Of a stretch of 64,000 bases of DNA, positions 1 through 8,410 are shown piece by piece. Origin of the DNA: Rhizobium sp. Root274 (GTDB lineage: Bacteria; Pseudomonadota; Alphaproteobacteria; Rhizobiales; Rhizobiaceae); the NCBI RefSeq assembly GCF_001429245.1, contig NZ_LMJE01000008.1, forward strand, positions 372,001-436,000, written 5' to 3'. The notes below the pieces were generated by a model. It saw only the letters and a program-made list of their open reading frames with translations. It was not told the origin of the DNA and made no database searches. Made by a program: the position numbers and the translations under genes. Position 1 is the stretch's first letter. The number at the start of each line of letters is the position of its first letter.

Positions 1-420
1 CTGCTCACGACCGGCCGCATCCTCAGCCAATACAATGTGGGAGCGCAGACGCGGCGCACCGAGAATGTCGTCTGGCACGAGGAGGACCGGCTGGAGATCC
101 ATCCGCACGATGCCGAACAGCGCGGTGTGAAAGATGGCGACTGGATCAAGCTTGCCAGCCGTGCCGGCGACACGACGCTTAGGGCGTTGATAACCGACCG
201 CGTGGCGCCGGGCGTGGTCTATACGACCTTCCACCACCCGAACACGCAGGCCAATGTGATCACCACCGACTATTCGGACTGGGCAACGAACTGCCCGGAA
301 TACAAGGTGACCGCCGTGCAGATCTCGCCATCCAACGGCCCGACCGAATGGCAGGAAGGCTACGAAGAACTGTCACGCCAGTCGCGGCGGATCGTCGGTA
401 AGCTGGAAGCGGCGGAGTGA
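1..420 (+). CDS. fdsA: Formate dehydrogenase alpha subunit, C-terminal part (truncated by window edge)
   Basis: The reading frame is open from base 1 and ends at 420, giving about 139 residues of a C-terminus. The sequence begins LLTTGRILSQYN and continues with ENVVWHEEDRLEIHP and GVVYTTFHHP, the pattern of the C-terminal molybdopterin-dinucleotide-binding barrel of NAD-linked formate dehydrogenases of the Fds type. In that family the subunit carries the bis-MGD cofactor and oxidises formate to CO2 in the cytoplasm, passing electrons to the FdsBG diaphorase. The genes that follow (fdhD, fdsD) support the assignment. Catalytic residues lie outside the window, so the call rests on the C-terminal domain and on context. 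Confidence 0.85.
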   Translation: MLTTGRILSQYNVGAQTRRTENVVWHEEDRLEIHPHDAEQRGVKDGDWIKLASRAGDTTLRALITDRVAPGVVYTTFHHPNTQANVITTDYSDWATNCPEYKVTAVQISPSNGPTEWQEGYEELSRQSRRIVGKLEAAE

Positions 421-460
421 ACGCGATGCTGATCGCGTCCGTTCGGCAAGGGGCATCGAC

Positions 461-1294
461 ATGATGCCCTCGTCGCGCTCATTGACGAGCCTTAAGGTCC
501 GCAGCGGACAGCAAAGCACCGGAAGCCGGATGGTGCCGGAGGAAGTTCCTATTGCTTTCTCCTACGGTGGCTCCACCCACGCCGTGATGATGGCGACGCC
601 TGCCGATCTCGAGGATTTCGCTTTGGGCTTCTCGCTGGCCGAAGGGATCATCAACAGCGCTCACGAGGTGCTGTCCGTTGAGCCTGTCGAGGCGGATGCC
701 GGGATCGACCTGCAGATCACGCTGGAGGATCAGACGGCGGACGCGCTGGTTTCGCGCCGACGGCGCATGGCGGGTCCCGTAGGCTGCGGGCTCTGCGGCA
801 TCGAGTCGATCGAGCAGGCGACGCGGCCTGTGCCGGTCCTCGCGGATACCGGTTTCCGCATTGAAAGCGACCACATCGTTGAGGCGATGCGCCTGCTCGG
901 GGACCGTCAGGTTCTCAACCGCGAGACGCGCGCCGTGCATGGCGCCGGCTTCTATATCCCCGGCCAGGGCCTTATGGCTCTGCGCGAAGATGTCGGTCGC
1001 CACAATGCACTCGACAAGCTTGTCGGCGCCGTGATCCGGGGCGGATGGAACCCGGCCTCCGGTGTCGTGGTCGTGACCAGCCGGCTTTCCGTGGAAATGG
1101 TCCAGAAGGCGGCCATTCTCGGCTGCCCCGTGCTGGCCGCCATTTCCGTTCCCACCGCCCTTGCCATCCGCACCGCCGAACAGGCGGGTTTGACGCTGGT
1201 CGGGATTGCCAGGGGCGACGAGTTTGAGATCTTTACCCGTGCCGATCGCCTGATCGAAGGAGCCGAACGCCATGTCGCACAGTCACACCGATGA
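461..1294 (+). CDS. fdhD: FdhD sulfurtransferase for formate dehydrogenase maturation
   Basis: A protein of 277 residues, typical of FdhD. Known role: it moves sulfur from a cysteine desulfurase to the molybdenum cofactor, a step needed for active formate dehydrogenase. The CGLCG motif with its two cysteines lies near residue 108, and downstream comes the segment REDVGRHNALDKLVG that is characteristic of the family. An AAGGGG box sits about seven bases before the ATG. It starts 40 bp after fdsA and overlaps the delta-subunit gene by 23 bp, so the three genes are very probably one transcript. Confidence 0.95.
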   Translation: MMPSSRSLTSLKVRSGQQSTGSRMVPEEVPIAFSYGGSTHAVMMATPADLEDFALGFSLAEGIINSAHEVLSVEPVEADAGIDLQITLEDQTADALVSRRRRMAGPVGCGLCGIESIEQATRPVPVLADTGFRIESDHIVEAMRLLGDRQVLNRETRAVHGAGFYIPGQGLMALREDVGRHNALDKLVGAVIRGGWNPASGVVVVTSRLSVEMVQKAAILGCPVLAAISVPTALAIRTAEQAGLTLVGIARGDEFEIFTRADRLIEGAERHVAQSHR

Positions 1295-1616
1295 GAAACT
1301 CGTCCGCATGGCGAACCAGATCGCGACCTTCTTCCTATCGCAGCCCGAGGAGGTGCGGCGCGAGGGGGTGGCAACCCATATCAACAAGTTCTGGGAGACG
1401 CGCATGCGTCGCCGCTTCTTCGAACTGCTCGAAACCCCGGATGTCGGCTTTCTGCCGCTGGTGATCGAGGCCGCGAAAGACATCAAACGGCCGGGAGAAC
1501 CGGATTCCCGCGCCATCGGCGTGGGCTCGGATGCCGCAGCAGGCGCACCGGGTGGTCGGGGTGTGGTTGCCGGCGAGTCGCTATCGGAACCCAGCATTCC
1601 GGAGGCAACAGCATAA
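1272..1616 (+). CDS. fdsD: Formate dehydrogenase delta subunit
   Basis: A small 114-residue protein. Its first 75 residues match the FdsD family: KLVRMANQIATFF, then a short stretch and HINKFWETRMRR. FdsD is known as an accessory subunit of NAD-dependent formate dehydrogenase, possibly acting with FdhD in cofactor delivery. The C-terminal 40 residues are Gly/Ala/Pro rich and look unstructured. A GAAGGAG ribosome site lies inside the end of fdhD, and the start codon overlaps that gene, indicating translational coupling. Confidence 0.88.
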   Translation: MSHSHTDEKLVRMANQIATFFLSQPEEVRREGVATHINKFWETRMRRRFFELLETPDVGFLPLVIEAAKDIKRPGEPDSRAIGVGSDAAAGAPGGRGVVAGESLSEPSIPEATA

Positions 1617-1678
1617 CTTTTTGAATTTTGGGGCTTGGGGGAGGTCCAAATAGGCTTTTGGAGGAGGAGGAGTACTAC

Positions 1679-3331
1679 ATGGCGGTTTCTGGAGTTAGCG
1701 CTGACAGCTTGAGAGATGTCGGCATTCTGGACAAAGAACGAATTATTGCAAAACCGGGCTTCAATCGCTGGCTTGTCCCGCCGGCTGCCCTCGCCATCCA
1801 TCTGTGCATCGGCATGGCCTATGGCTTCAGCGTCTTCTGGCTGCCGCTGAGCAAGGCGATTGCCAATCCCGATGCCAGCTGTTCCGAGATGACGCTCCTC
1901 AGCGCCCTGTTCACCACCGCCTGCAATTGGCGCGTCGCTGATCTCGGCTGGATCTACACGCTCTTCTTCGTCTTCCTCGGTTGCTCCGCCGCCATTTGGG
2001 GCGGCTGGCTCGAACGGGTCGGCCCGCGCAAGGCAGCCTTCGTCTCGGCCTGCTGCTGGTGCGGGGGCATTCTCGTCGCCGCAGTCGGCGTGATGACCCA
2101 CCAGCTTTGGCTGATGTGGCTCGGCGCCGGCGTTATCGGCGGGATCGGCCTCGGTCTTGGCTATATCTCTCCGGTCTCCACCCTCATCAAGTGGTTCCCG
2201 GATCGACGGGGTATGGCAACCGGCATGGCGATCATGGGCTTCGGCGGTGGTGCGATGATCGGCGCGCCGCTCGCCAACCTGTTGATGACCGTGTTCAAGA
2301 CCGATAGCTCCGTCGGTGTCTGGCAGACCTTCGTGGTCATGGCGCTGATCTATTTCGTCTTCATGATGGGTGGCGCCTTCGGTTATCGGATCCCGCCGGC
2401 CGGCTGGCGCCCGGAAGGCTGGTCGGCCCCCGCATCCAAGAGCACGATGATCACCGCGCGGCACGTGCATCTGCGCGATGCGCACAAGACACCGCAGTTC
2501 TGGCTGATCTGGGCGGTGCTCTGCCTCAACGTGTCCGCCGGCATCGGCGTGATCGGGGTCGCATCACCGATGTTGCAGGAAATCTTCGCCGGTTCCCTGA
2601 TCGGGCTGCCGGATCTGACCTTCTCGCAACTGGATACCGGGCAGAAGGCTCAGATTGCGGCGATCGCAGCTGGCTTCACCGGCCTCCTGTCGCTGTTCAA
2701 CATCGGCGGCCGCTTCTTCTGGGCCTCCATGTCCGACAAGATCGGCCGCAAGAACACTTATTTCTGCTTCTTCATCCTCGGCATCATTCTTTATGCTGCG
2801 GCCCCCACACTCGCCGAACTCGACTCCAAGGCGATGTTCGTTCTCGCGTTCGGCATCATCCTGTCGATGTATGGCGGCGGCTTTTCCACCATCCCGGCCT
2901 ACCTGGCTGACATCTTCGGAACGCAGTTCGTCGGCGCGATCCATGGAAGACTGCTGACCGCCTGGGCAACTGCCGGCATCGTCGGACCGGTCGTGGTCAA
3001 TTACATTCGCGAAGCGCAGATTTCGGCGGGGGTTGCCCCCGGGCCCGAACTCTATACCGGCACCATGTATATTCTCGCCGGCATGCTTGCGGTTGGCTTG
3101 ATCGCCAATGCCTTCGTGAAGCCACTGTCCGACAAGTGGTTCATGTCTGATGCTGAGGTTGCTGCTCTCCAGGCCAAGACGGCGGCCGCCAGTGCAGGAC
3201 CGAGCGGTTCCTTCGGGATCGGCAAGGGTGGGCTGGATGGCAAGGCGGCGCTCGCCTGCGCCGTCGTCGGCCTGCCGCTCCTCTGGGGCGTGTGGATCAC
3301 ACTGCGCAACAGCCTGGCGATCTTCGGTTGA
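1679..3331 (+). CDS. MFS transporter, oxalate/formate antiporter (OFA) family
   Basis: A 550-residue integral membrane protein with about 12 to 14 hydrophobic segments. It begins with a hydrophilic stretch and then PPAALAIHLCIGMAYGFSVFW, the usual OFA opening; the MFS loop signature appears as DRRGMATGMAIMGFGGG. The ATG at 1679 was chosen because a strong GGAGGAGGAG box lies just upstream; an ATG 51 bases earlier has no such site. Its place directly after the formate dehydrogenase genes suggests formate, oxalate or a related monocarboxylate as substrate, which is inference. A long periplasmic or cytoplasmic insertion follows the second segment (around SCSEMTLLSALFTTACNW). Confidence 0.85.
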   Translation: MAVSGVSADSLRDVGILDKERIIAKPGFNRWLVPPAALAIHLCIGMAYGFSVFWLPLSKAIANPDASCSEMTLLSALFTTACNWRVADLGWIYTLFFVFLGCSAAIWGGWLERVGPRKAAFVSACCWCGGILVAAVGVMTHQLWLMWLGAGVIGGIGLGLGYISPVSTLIKWFPDRRGMATGMAIMGFGGGAMIGAPLANLLMTVFKTDSSVGVWQTFVVMALIYFVFMMGGAFGYRIPPAGWRPEGWSAPASKSTMITARHVHLRDAHKTPQFWLIWAVLCLNVSAGIGVIGVASPMLQEIFAGSLIGLPDLTFSQLDTGQKAQIAAIAAGFTGLLSLFNIGGRFFWASMSDKIGRKNTYFCFFILGIILYAAAPTLAELDSKAMFVLAFGIILSMYGGGFSTIPAYLADIFGTQFVGAIHGRLLTAWATAGIVGPVVVNYIREAQISAGVAPGPELYTGTMYILAGMLAVGLIANAFVKPLSDKWFMSDAEVAALQAKTAAASAGPSGSFGIGKGGLDGKAALACAVVGLPLLWGVWITLRNSLAIFG

Positions 3332-3353
3332 GTTTCAGCCACAGATCCGAAAG

Positions 3354-3381
3354 AGAGGCGGTCCGGACGCGGGCCGCCTCT
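3354..3381. terminator. Hairpin between convergent genes
   Basis: An 8-bp inverted repeat, AGAGGCGG and CCGCCTCT, with a 12-base loop, lies between the stop of the transporter gene and the stop of the asparaginase gene. The T-tracts on each side are weak, so it may serve both strands as an attenuating terminator. Confidence 0.55.
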
Positions 3382-3400
3382 TGCCGTTTCCGGGGTGTGC

Positions 3401-4246
3401 TCAGTTCAGCCAGATATGAATGAGGGCGGCTTCCGGCGTTTGGGTGCCACCGTCTTCTATGCCCGTGCTCCACAATCCGGCGCCGGCGGCATAAGCACCG
3501 GGCGCCAGGCCGCCGGCTTCGCACTGGCTGACGGCGCGCAGCCGCTTTCCAGCGCTGACCGCATCGGCCAGAACCTTCAGCAGCGAAGGATCGGCCATGG
3601 CCGTGCCGGACCCAAAGACCCGCAACACGGCTCCGTCCAGCTGCGAAAGCGCTGCTTCGATCATCGCTGAGGGCATGCCGGGGGAGAGTGTCAGGATTGC
3701 CAACCTGCGTTCGGCAAATCGCCGGTGCAGCGGTGCTAAGGGACTGGATTGCGGTTGCGCGCTGAACGCGTCGACTTCGTGGCTATGATGTTTGACCAGG
3801 CCGCCGGCTTCAAGCAGCTTACCGGCAAAGGCGAGAAACACACCCGGTTCAGTGCGGGTTGCCGCCTCGATCGCCAGCGACAGGTTTTCTTCGGCATCTC
3901 CACCGGTCCCGAGCGGATGCATGGAGCCGCAGAGAATGACGCGGCGTTCCTCGCATGCCAACGCCTGCGCGAGCGCTGCGCCGGTAAAGGCCATTGTATC
4001 CGTGCCGTGGGTGATGATGACGGAAGCACCAGGATGGCTGCGGATTACATCCAGCATCTCGTTCCAATGGGTTGGTCCGACATCGGCGCTGTCCAGCAGC
4101 GGTTCGAAGATGTGGGCGACGAGCGTCGTTTTCGTCCCGAGCCTCGCTTCTAGAGCTGCCTCCACAAGGCCACGCTTGGGAGCGAGGCCGTCTGGCGTCT
4201 CCGCCATGCCAATAGTCCCGCCGGTATGGATCAAAACAAGCTGCAT
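3401..4246 (-). CDS. Type I (cytoplasmic) L-asparaginase
   Basis: A 281-residue asparaginase of the bacterial type I/II fold. The N-terminal threonine motif HTGGTIGM carries the nucleophile, and IITHGTDTMAFTG carries the second catalytic Thr-Asp pair. No signal peptide is present, so it is expected in the cytoplasm, releasing ammonia from asparagine. The start at 4246 is supported by GGAGG about eight bases upstream; the longer frame from 4285 has no such site. The length is slightly below the family's 320 to 330 residues. It is alone between a convergent transporter and the end of cheW. Confidence 0.88.
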   Translation of the reverse strand: MQLVLIHTGGTIGMAETPDGLAPKRGLVEAALEARLGTKTTLVAHIFEPLLDSADVGPTHWNEMLDVIRSHPGASVIITHGTDTMAFTGAALAQALACEERRVILCGSMHPLGTGGDAEENLSLAIEAATRTEPGVFLAFAGKLLEAGGLVKHHSHEVDAFSAQPQSSPLAPLHRRFAERRLAILTLSPGMPSAMIEAALSQLDGAVLRVFGSGTAMADPSLLKVLADAVSAGKRLRAVSQCEAGGLAPGAYAAGAGLWSTGIEDGGTQTPEAALIHIWLN

Positions 4247-4334
4247 GGATGACGCCTCCGCTCTGTTTGGCGTCTGGTAGGGCAAGTGCCGGATGAGATC
4301 AACATGATCCGCAGACCGATCGCTTCAAACGCAA

Positions 4335-4358
4335 AAGGCAGCGCCGGGGCGCTGCCTT
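4335..4358 (-). terminator. Rho-independent terminator after cheW
   Basis: A perfect 11-bp stem, AAGGCAGCGCC with its complement and a 2-base loop. Read on the minus strand it is followed by TTTTGCGTTT, placing it just beyond the cheW stop. Confidence 0.8.
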
Positions 4359-4382
4359 GGAAAAAGCGGTCATGTCAGCCAA

Positions 4383-4859
4383 TCAGGCGGCCAGGTCTTC
4401 CAGATCGCTGCCCTTGAACATCTTGGCAAGGTTCAGGAAGCAGATCATGCCATTCTCGTTGGCAATGATGCCTTCCGAGAAGGTCTTGTCGAAGGAAGCC
4501 GAGACTTCCGGAACGGGCTGAACCTGGCTCGACGGGATCGTCAGGATGTCCGAAACGCGGTCGACGAGCATGCCGATGACCATGTTGTGGACTTCGGCAA
4601 CGACGATGGCCGAACGCTCGTTGGCAACCGTGCTCTTCATGCCGAGCTTGTAGGCCAGGTCGATGATCGGGATGACCGAGCCACGCAGGTTCATGACGCC
4701 GATGACGTCGGCTGGGGCGTGCGGGATCGGTGTCGAGGGCGCCCAGCCGCGGATTTCGCGGATGGTCGTGGTCTTGACGCAGAATTCCTGATCATGAAGC
4801 CGGAAAGCAATGATCTCGAGTGTTTCGCCGCCGAAGCTGGTGGAACTGATAGTGGCCAT
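4383..4859 (-). CDS. cheW: Chemotaxis coupling protein CheW
   Basis: A 158-residue single-domain CheW protein. The stretch IIAFRLHDQEFCV, then VIGVMNLRGSVIPIIDL and IVGMLVDRVSDIL-like segments, are the standard CheW core that bridges chemoreceptors to CheA. The start at 4859 overlaps the stop of the chemoreceptor gene in a TAATG arrangement, so the two are translationally coupled. No cheA or cheY is in the window; this looks like a receptor-coupler pair feeding a chemotaxis array encoded elsewhere. Confidence 0.95.
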   Translation of the reverse strand: MATISSTSFGGETLEIIAFRLHDQEFCVKTTTIREIRGWAPSTPIPHAPADVIGVMNLRGSVIPIIDLAYKLGMKSTVANERSAIVVAEVHNMVIGMLVDRVSDILTIPSSQVQPVPEVSASFDKTFSEGIIANENGMICFLNLAKMFKGSDLEDLAA

Positions 4860-6643
4860 TAGAAATCTTCCCAACCTTCCTGTACCTTGACGGCAGCTGC
4901 TCCACCTGCGGCGCGAGCGACAGTCGCCATGAGTTTGCGTGCCGGTGATGTCACATGTGCAGTCTCGGTACGCGCTGAAGACATATTAGCCGAAGAGTGT
5001 TGCCCAATTCTAAACTGTCCCACGAGTTCGCGCAGTGCAGCCGCCTGCTGGGCCAATCCATGGCTTGCCGCAGTCGATTCCTCCACCATTGCGGCATTCT
5101 GCTGGGTGTTCTGGTCCATCGCGTTGACGGCCTTGTTGATTTCCTTCAGGCCCGTCGCCTGCTCTCGAGACCCTTCGACGATGGCGATAACGTTCCGGTT
5201 GATCTCCTTGACCTCTATGACGATCTGTTCCAGCGCCTTGCCGGTCTCGCCAACCAGTTGGACGCCGGTCTTTACCTGATCACCGGACTTGCCGATCAGG
5301 GTCTTGATCTCCTTGGCGGCGCTGGCGGAGCGCTGTGCCAGTTCGCGCACTTCCTGTGCCACGACGGCAAAGCCCTTCCCGGCTTCCCCGGCTCGTGCCG
5401 CCTCGACGCCTGCGTTCAGCGCCAGGAGATTGGTCTGGAAGGCGATCTCGTCAATGACGCCGATGATGCTGGAGATTTCCCGCGAGGAGCTTTCGATTTC
5501 ATCCATCGCGCGGATCGCGGTCTTCACAACTTCGCCCGACCGCTCGGCCCCGTCTTTCGTCCGGGCCACCAGTTCACCCGCTTCCGTTGCCCGTTTCGAG
5601 CTATCGGTAACGGTCTGGGTAATCTGTTCCAAGGCCGCAGCCGTTTCTTCAACGGCGGCTGCCTGTTGTTCTGTGCGCTTGGCTAGATTGTCGGACGCGA
5701 CGCGGATCTGCTCCGAGCCGGATGCAATGCCAGCCGTATTGCCATTCACCTCCTGCATCGCCGCGCCAAGGCGGCCGATGGCGGTGTTGAAGTCCACGCG
5801 GATCTGCTCAAGCGAAGGAATGAAAGGTTCGGGGATCTGGGCAGTGAGATCACCGTTGGCAAGCGCCGTCAAACCGTGAGCAATCTTGTCCACGGCACGA
5901 ACGCGGCCTGTGATATCTGTTGCATATTTGACGACCTTGAAGACCTTTCCATTCGCATCGAAGATCGGATTATATGAAGCCTGGATCCAGACGATCTTGC
6001 CACCCTTGCCGATCCGCTTAAATTCCTGCGAGACAAACTGACCCGACGCCAGCGTTTTCCAGAATTCGCGGTATGCCTCGGAGCGGACGTAATCCGGTTC
6101 GCAGAACATCTGATGATGCTTGCCGACTATTTCGTCCAGTGTGTAGCCGAGGGTGGCGAGGAAATTCTCGTTGGCGGTCAGGATGTCGCCCTTGAGCGTG
6201 AATTCGATCGTGGCCTGCACGCGCGAGATCGCGTCCAGCTTTCCCGCATCTTCCGCCGACTTCTGCTTGGTAGCGGTGATGTCGCTGGCGAACTTCACGA
6301 TCTTCCAGAGCTTGCCGTTGCGGAAGACCGGGTTATACGACGCCTGGATCCAGACATCGCTGCCGTCCTTCTTCAGGCGCTTGTATTCGCGGCTCTCGAA
6401 CTGGCCGCGGTTGAGCATGGCCCAGAAGTCGCGATAGTCCTGAGTCGCCGTGTAGGCGGCGTCACAGAAGATTCGATGATGCTTTCCTTTGATTTCCGCC
6501 AGTTCGTATCCGAGTGCCTGGCAGAAGTTTTCGTTGGCAGTGATGATTGTGCCATCGAGGTTAAACTCGATGATGGCCTGCGAGCGTCCCAAGGCCTCCA
6601 GGACAGCCTTGGATTCCATTCCGGGGAGTGTCAAGAGGTTCAT
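4859..6643 (-). CDS. Soluble methyl-accepting chemotaxis protein with two PAS domains
   Basis: A 594-residue chemoreceptor without any transmembrane segment. Two tandem PAS domains (about residues 10-125 and 130-247) are close copies: both contain GKHH, a YR(D/E)FW motif and [13 protein letters not shown]-like stretch follows, then a signalling domain (about 300-530) with the tip region [16 protein letters not shown] and [14 protein letters not shown]. The protein ends GWEDF, which resembles the C-terminal pentapeptide that recruits the CheR methyltransferase. A cytoplasmic redox or ligand sensor is likely. The start at 6643 follows AGGTGGA; an upstream ATG at 6712 has no clear ribosome site. 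Confidence 0.93.
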   Translation of the reverse strand: MNLLTLPGMESKAVLEALGRSQAIIEFNLDGTIITANENFCQALGYELAEIKGKHHRIFCDAAYTATQDYRDFWAMLNRGQFESREYKRLKKDGSDVWIQASYNPVFRNGKLWKIVKFASDITATKQKSAEDAGKLDAISRVQATIEFTLKGDILTANENFLATLGYTLDEIVGKHHQMFCEPDYVRSEAYREFWKTLASGQFVSQEFKRIGKGGKIVWIQASYNPIFDANGKVFKVVKYATDITGRVRAVDKIAHGLTALANGDLTAQIPEPFIPSLEQIRVDFNTAIGRLGAAMQEVNGNTAGIASGSEQIRVASDNLAKRTEQQAAAVEETAAALEQITQTVTDSSKRATEAGELVARTKDGAERSGEVVKTAIRAMDEIESSSREISSIIGVIDEIAFQTNLLALNAGVEAARAGEAGKGFAVVAQEVRELAQRSASAAKEIKTLIGKSGDQVKTGVQLVGETGKALEQIVIEVKEINRNVIAIVEGSREQATGLKEINKAVNAMDQNTQQNAAMVEESTAASHGLAQQAAALRELVGQFRIGQHSSANMSSARTETAHVTSPARKLMATVARAAGGAAAVKVQEGWEDF

Positions 6644-6881
6644 CGTGGTAGTTCCACCTGTTCCGCAAGGCTGACAATCAGCCGCTCCATAGGCGAAATG
6701 TAGCAGTCCCAAATTAAGAAAAAGTCAAATTAACACTGCACATTCGTCGTTTCCTCAACATTCTCAAGGGGCGTATCCTTATGTTTTCACGAGAGAAAAT
6801 TTCGGGACTCCCCCAGATGTGGGAGAAAGTTTAGGTTAAAGGGCAATTGCCCATGTGATCCGACTGGACGCCGACATCGTA

Positions 6882-7817
6882 TTATGCAGCCCTTGTAGGG
6901 CGATCCAGAATGCGCTTGCCGAACAAGCTGGCGGCGAGGTCGACCATCACGCGTGCACTGCGGCCGCGATCGTCGAGGAACGGGTTGAGTTCCACCAGAT
7001 CGAGCGACGAGACGAGGCCGCTGTCATGCAACAACTCCATGATCAGATGTGCTTCACGGAAGGTGGCACCGCCGGGCACGGTCGTGCCGACGCCTGGCGC
7101 CACCTCCGGATCCAGAAAGTCGACATCGAGGCTCACATGCAGAAGGGCCCCTGCTGCGCGGACATCCGAGAGGATGCGTTTGATGATGCTGCCCATGCCG
7201 TCCTCGTCGATTGCGCGCATGTCGAACACATTGACGGAATTTTCCGAGATCAGCTTGCGCTCCTCGTCATCCACCGAGCGTATGCCGACCTGGTAGACAT
7301 TGCGAGGGTCGACCAGCGGCCGATCCGCAGCAAGGATCGGGGCGAATTCCGCCTTGCCGCAGAAGAAAGCGACCGGCATGCCGTGGATATTTCCTGATGG
7401 AGACGTCTCAGGCGCGTTGAAATCCGAATGGGCGTCGAGCCAGAGCACGAACAGCGGACGGCCGACCTCCTGCGCATGGCGCGCCATGCCGGAGACGCTG
7501 CCCATGGACAGGCTGTGATCGCCTCCAAGAAGCAGTGGGACTGCACCTTCCGACGCGGCCTTGTAGGTTTCTGCCTCGATCGCGCGGGTAAAGGCACCGA
7601 CCACGTCGAGCTTGCGGGCACGCTCCATCTGCGGCAGGTCGCTTGCCGGTGCAGGACGCAGGTCGCCGCGATCCTCGACGTGGTAGCCGAGATCAAGCAA
7701 TGCCTGGGCGATACCGGCGATGCGCAGCGCCGCCGGACCCATGGCGCAGCCGCCACGGCCCGAGCCGTCCTCAAGGGGAACGCCGATCAGGCTGACGGTC
7801 TTCTTCTCATTGCTCAT
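6882..7817 (-). CDS. rocF: Arginase
   Basis: A 311-residue ureohydrolase. The three binuclear manganese motifs are visible: GGDHSLSMG, LDAHSDFN and SLDVDFLDP, together with the IHGMP substrate segment. It hydrolyses arginine to ornithine and urea in the cytoplasm. The ATG follows a GAGGA box at five bases. It is transcribed divergently from an Lrp/AsnC-type regulator with about 120 bp between them, which suggests amino-acid-responsive control of arginine catabolism (inference from context). Confidence 0.94.
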   Translation of the reverse strand: MSNEKKTVSLIGVPLEDGSGRGGCAMGPAALRIAGIAQALLDLGYHVEDRGDLRPAPASDLPQMERARKLDVVGAFTRAIEAETYKAASEGAVPLLLGGDHSLSMGSVSGMARHAQEVGRPLFVLWLDAHSDFNAPETSPSGNIHGMPVAFFCGKAEFAPILAADRPLVDPRNVYQVGIRSVDDEERKLISENSVNVFDMRAIDEDGMGSIIKRILSDVRAAGALLHVSLDVDFLDPEVAPGVGTTVPGGATFREAHLIMELLHDSGLVSSLDLVELNPFLDDRGRSARVMVDLAASLFGKRILDRPTRAA

Positions 7818-7938
7818 GGTCGTCCTCGTTTTCGCTTTTAGGGATCATCGGGCATTCGGCTGTTATCAAAAAGATGGAACATCGCCACAAAGCGCTATAG
7901 TTTGTGCAAATCGCAACCATCATGTGACGATCTGCAAA

Positions 7939-8364
7939 ATGGATGATCTCGATCGAAATATTCTCGGCGCTCTCCGGCAGAATGCGCGCCTGCCGGTCGC
8001 ATCGCTTGCGGCGATGACGGGCGCTTCGCGCGCAACGGTTTCGGCCCGGATCGATAGGATGGTGGCGAATGGTACGATCGCCGCATTCACCATCCTCACC
8101 GGTCAGGAGATCCAGTCAGCCGGTGTGCGCGCGATCGTGATGATCGAGATTGTCGGCAAATTCGCCGATCGCGTCGCCCATCAACTGCGCGGCTTGCCGC
8201 AGGTGAAGAGCCTGCACAGCACCAATGGGCGTTGGGATTTCATCGCTGAACTTGAGGAGCGTGATCTCTCAGGCTTCGACGAAACGCTGCGGCGCATTCG
8301 GCTGATCGAGGGCATCAACATTACCGAATCCAGCATTCTTCTGAAGACGAGCAAGGTCGGTTGA
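7939..8364 (+). CDS. Lrp/AsnC family transcriptional regulator
   Basis: A 141-residue regulator. It opens MDDLDRNILGALRQNAR and continues with a helix-turn-helix around ASRATVSARIDRMVANGTI, then an effector-binding alpha/beta half with INITESSILLK near the end. The ATG at 7939 gives the family's usual start (MDxLDxxIL), whereas the longer open frame upstream overlaps the divergent arginase gene. It probably controls the neighbouring arginase gene in response to arginine or ornithine, by analogy with other Lrp-type catabolic regulators. That target is inferred only from divergence. Confidence 0.92.
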   Translation: MDDLDRNILGALRQNARLPVASLAAMTGASRATVSARIDRMVANGTIAAFTILTGQEIQSAGVRAIVMIEIVGKFADRVAHQLRGLPQVKSLHSTNGRWDFIAELEERDLSGFDETLRRIRLIEGINITESSILLKTSKVG

Positions 8365-8376
8365 AGCCCGAGATCA

Positions 8377-8407
8377 GTTCCGGAGAAAAGGAGACTTTCG
8401 CCGGAAC
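8377..8407. terminator. Inverted repeat between convergent regulator and tamB
   Basis: GTTCCGG and CCGGAAC form a 7-bp stem, extended inward by GAAA/TTTC across one mismatch. It sits between two convergent stop codons and could end transcription on either strand; T-runs are modest. Confidence 0.5.
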
Positions 8408-8410
8408 GCT

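Noticed and set aside
6841-6852. GGGCAATTGCCC palindrome after arginase as terminator
   Set aside because: The stem is only four base pairs around AATT and the T-run is three; too weak to list as a feature.
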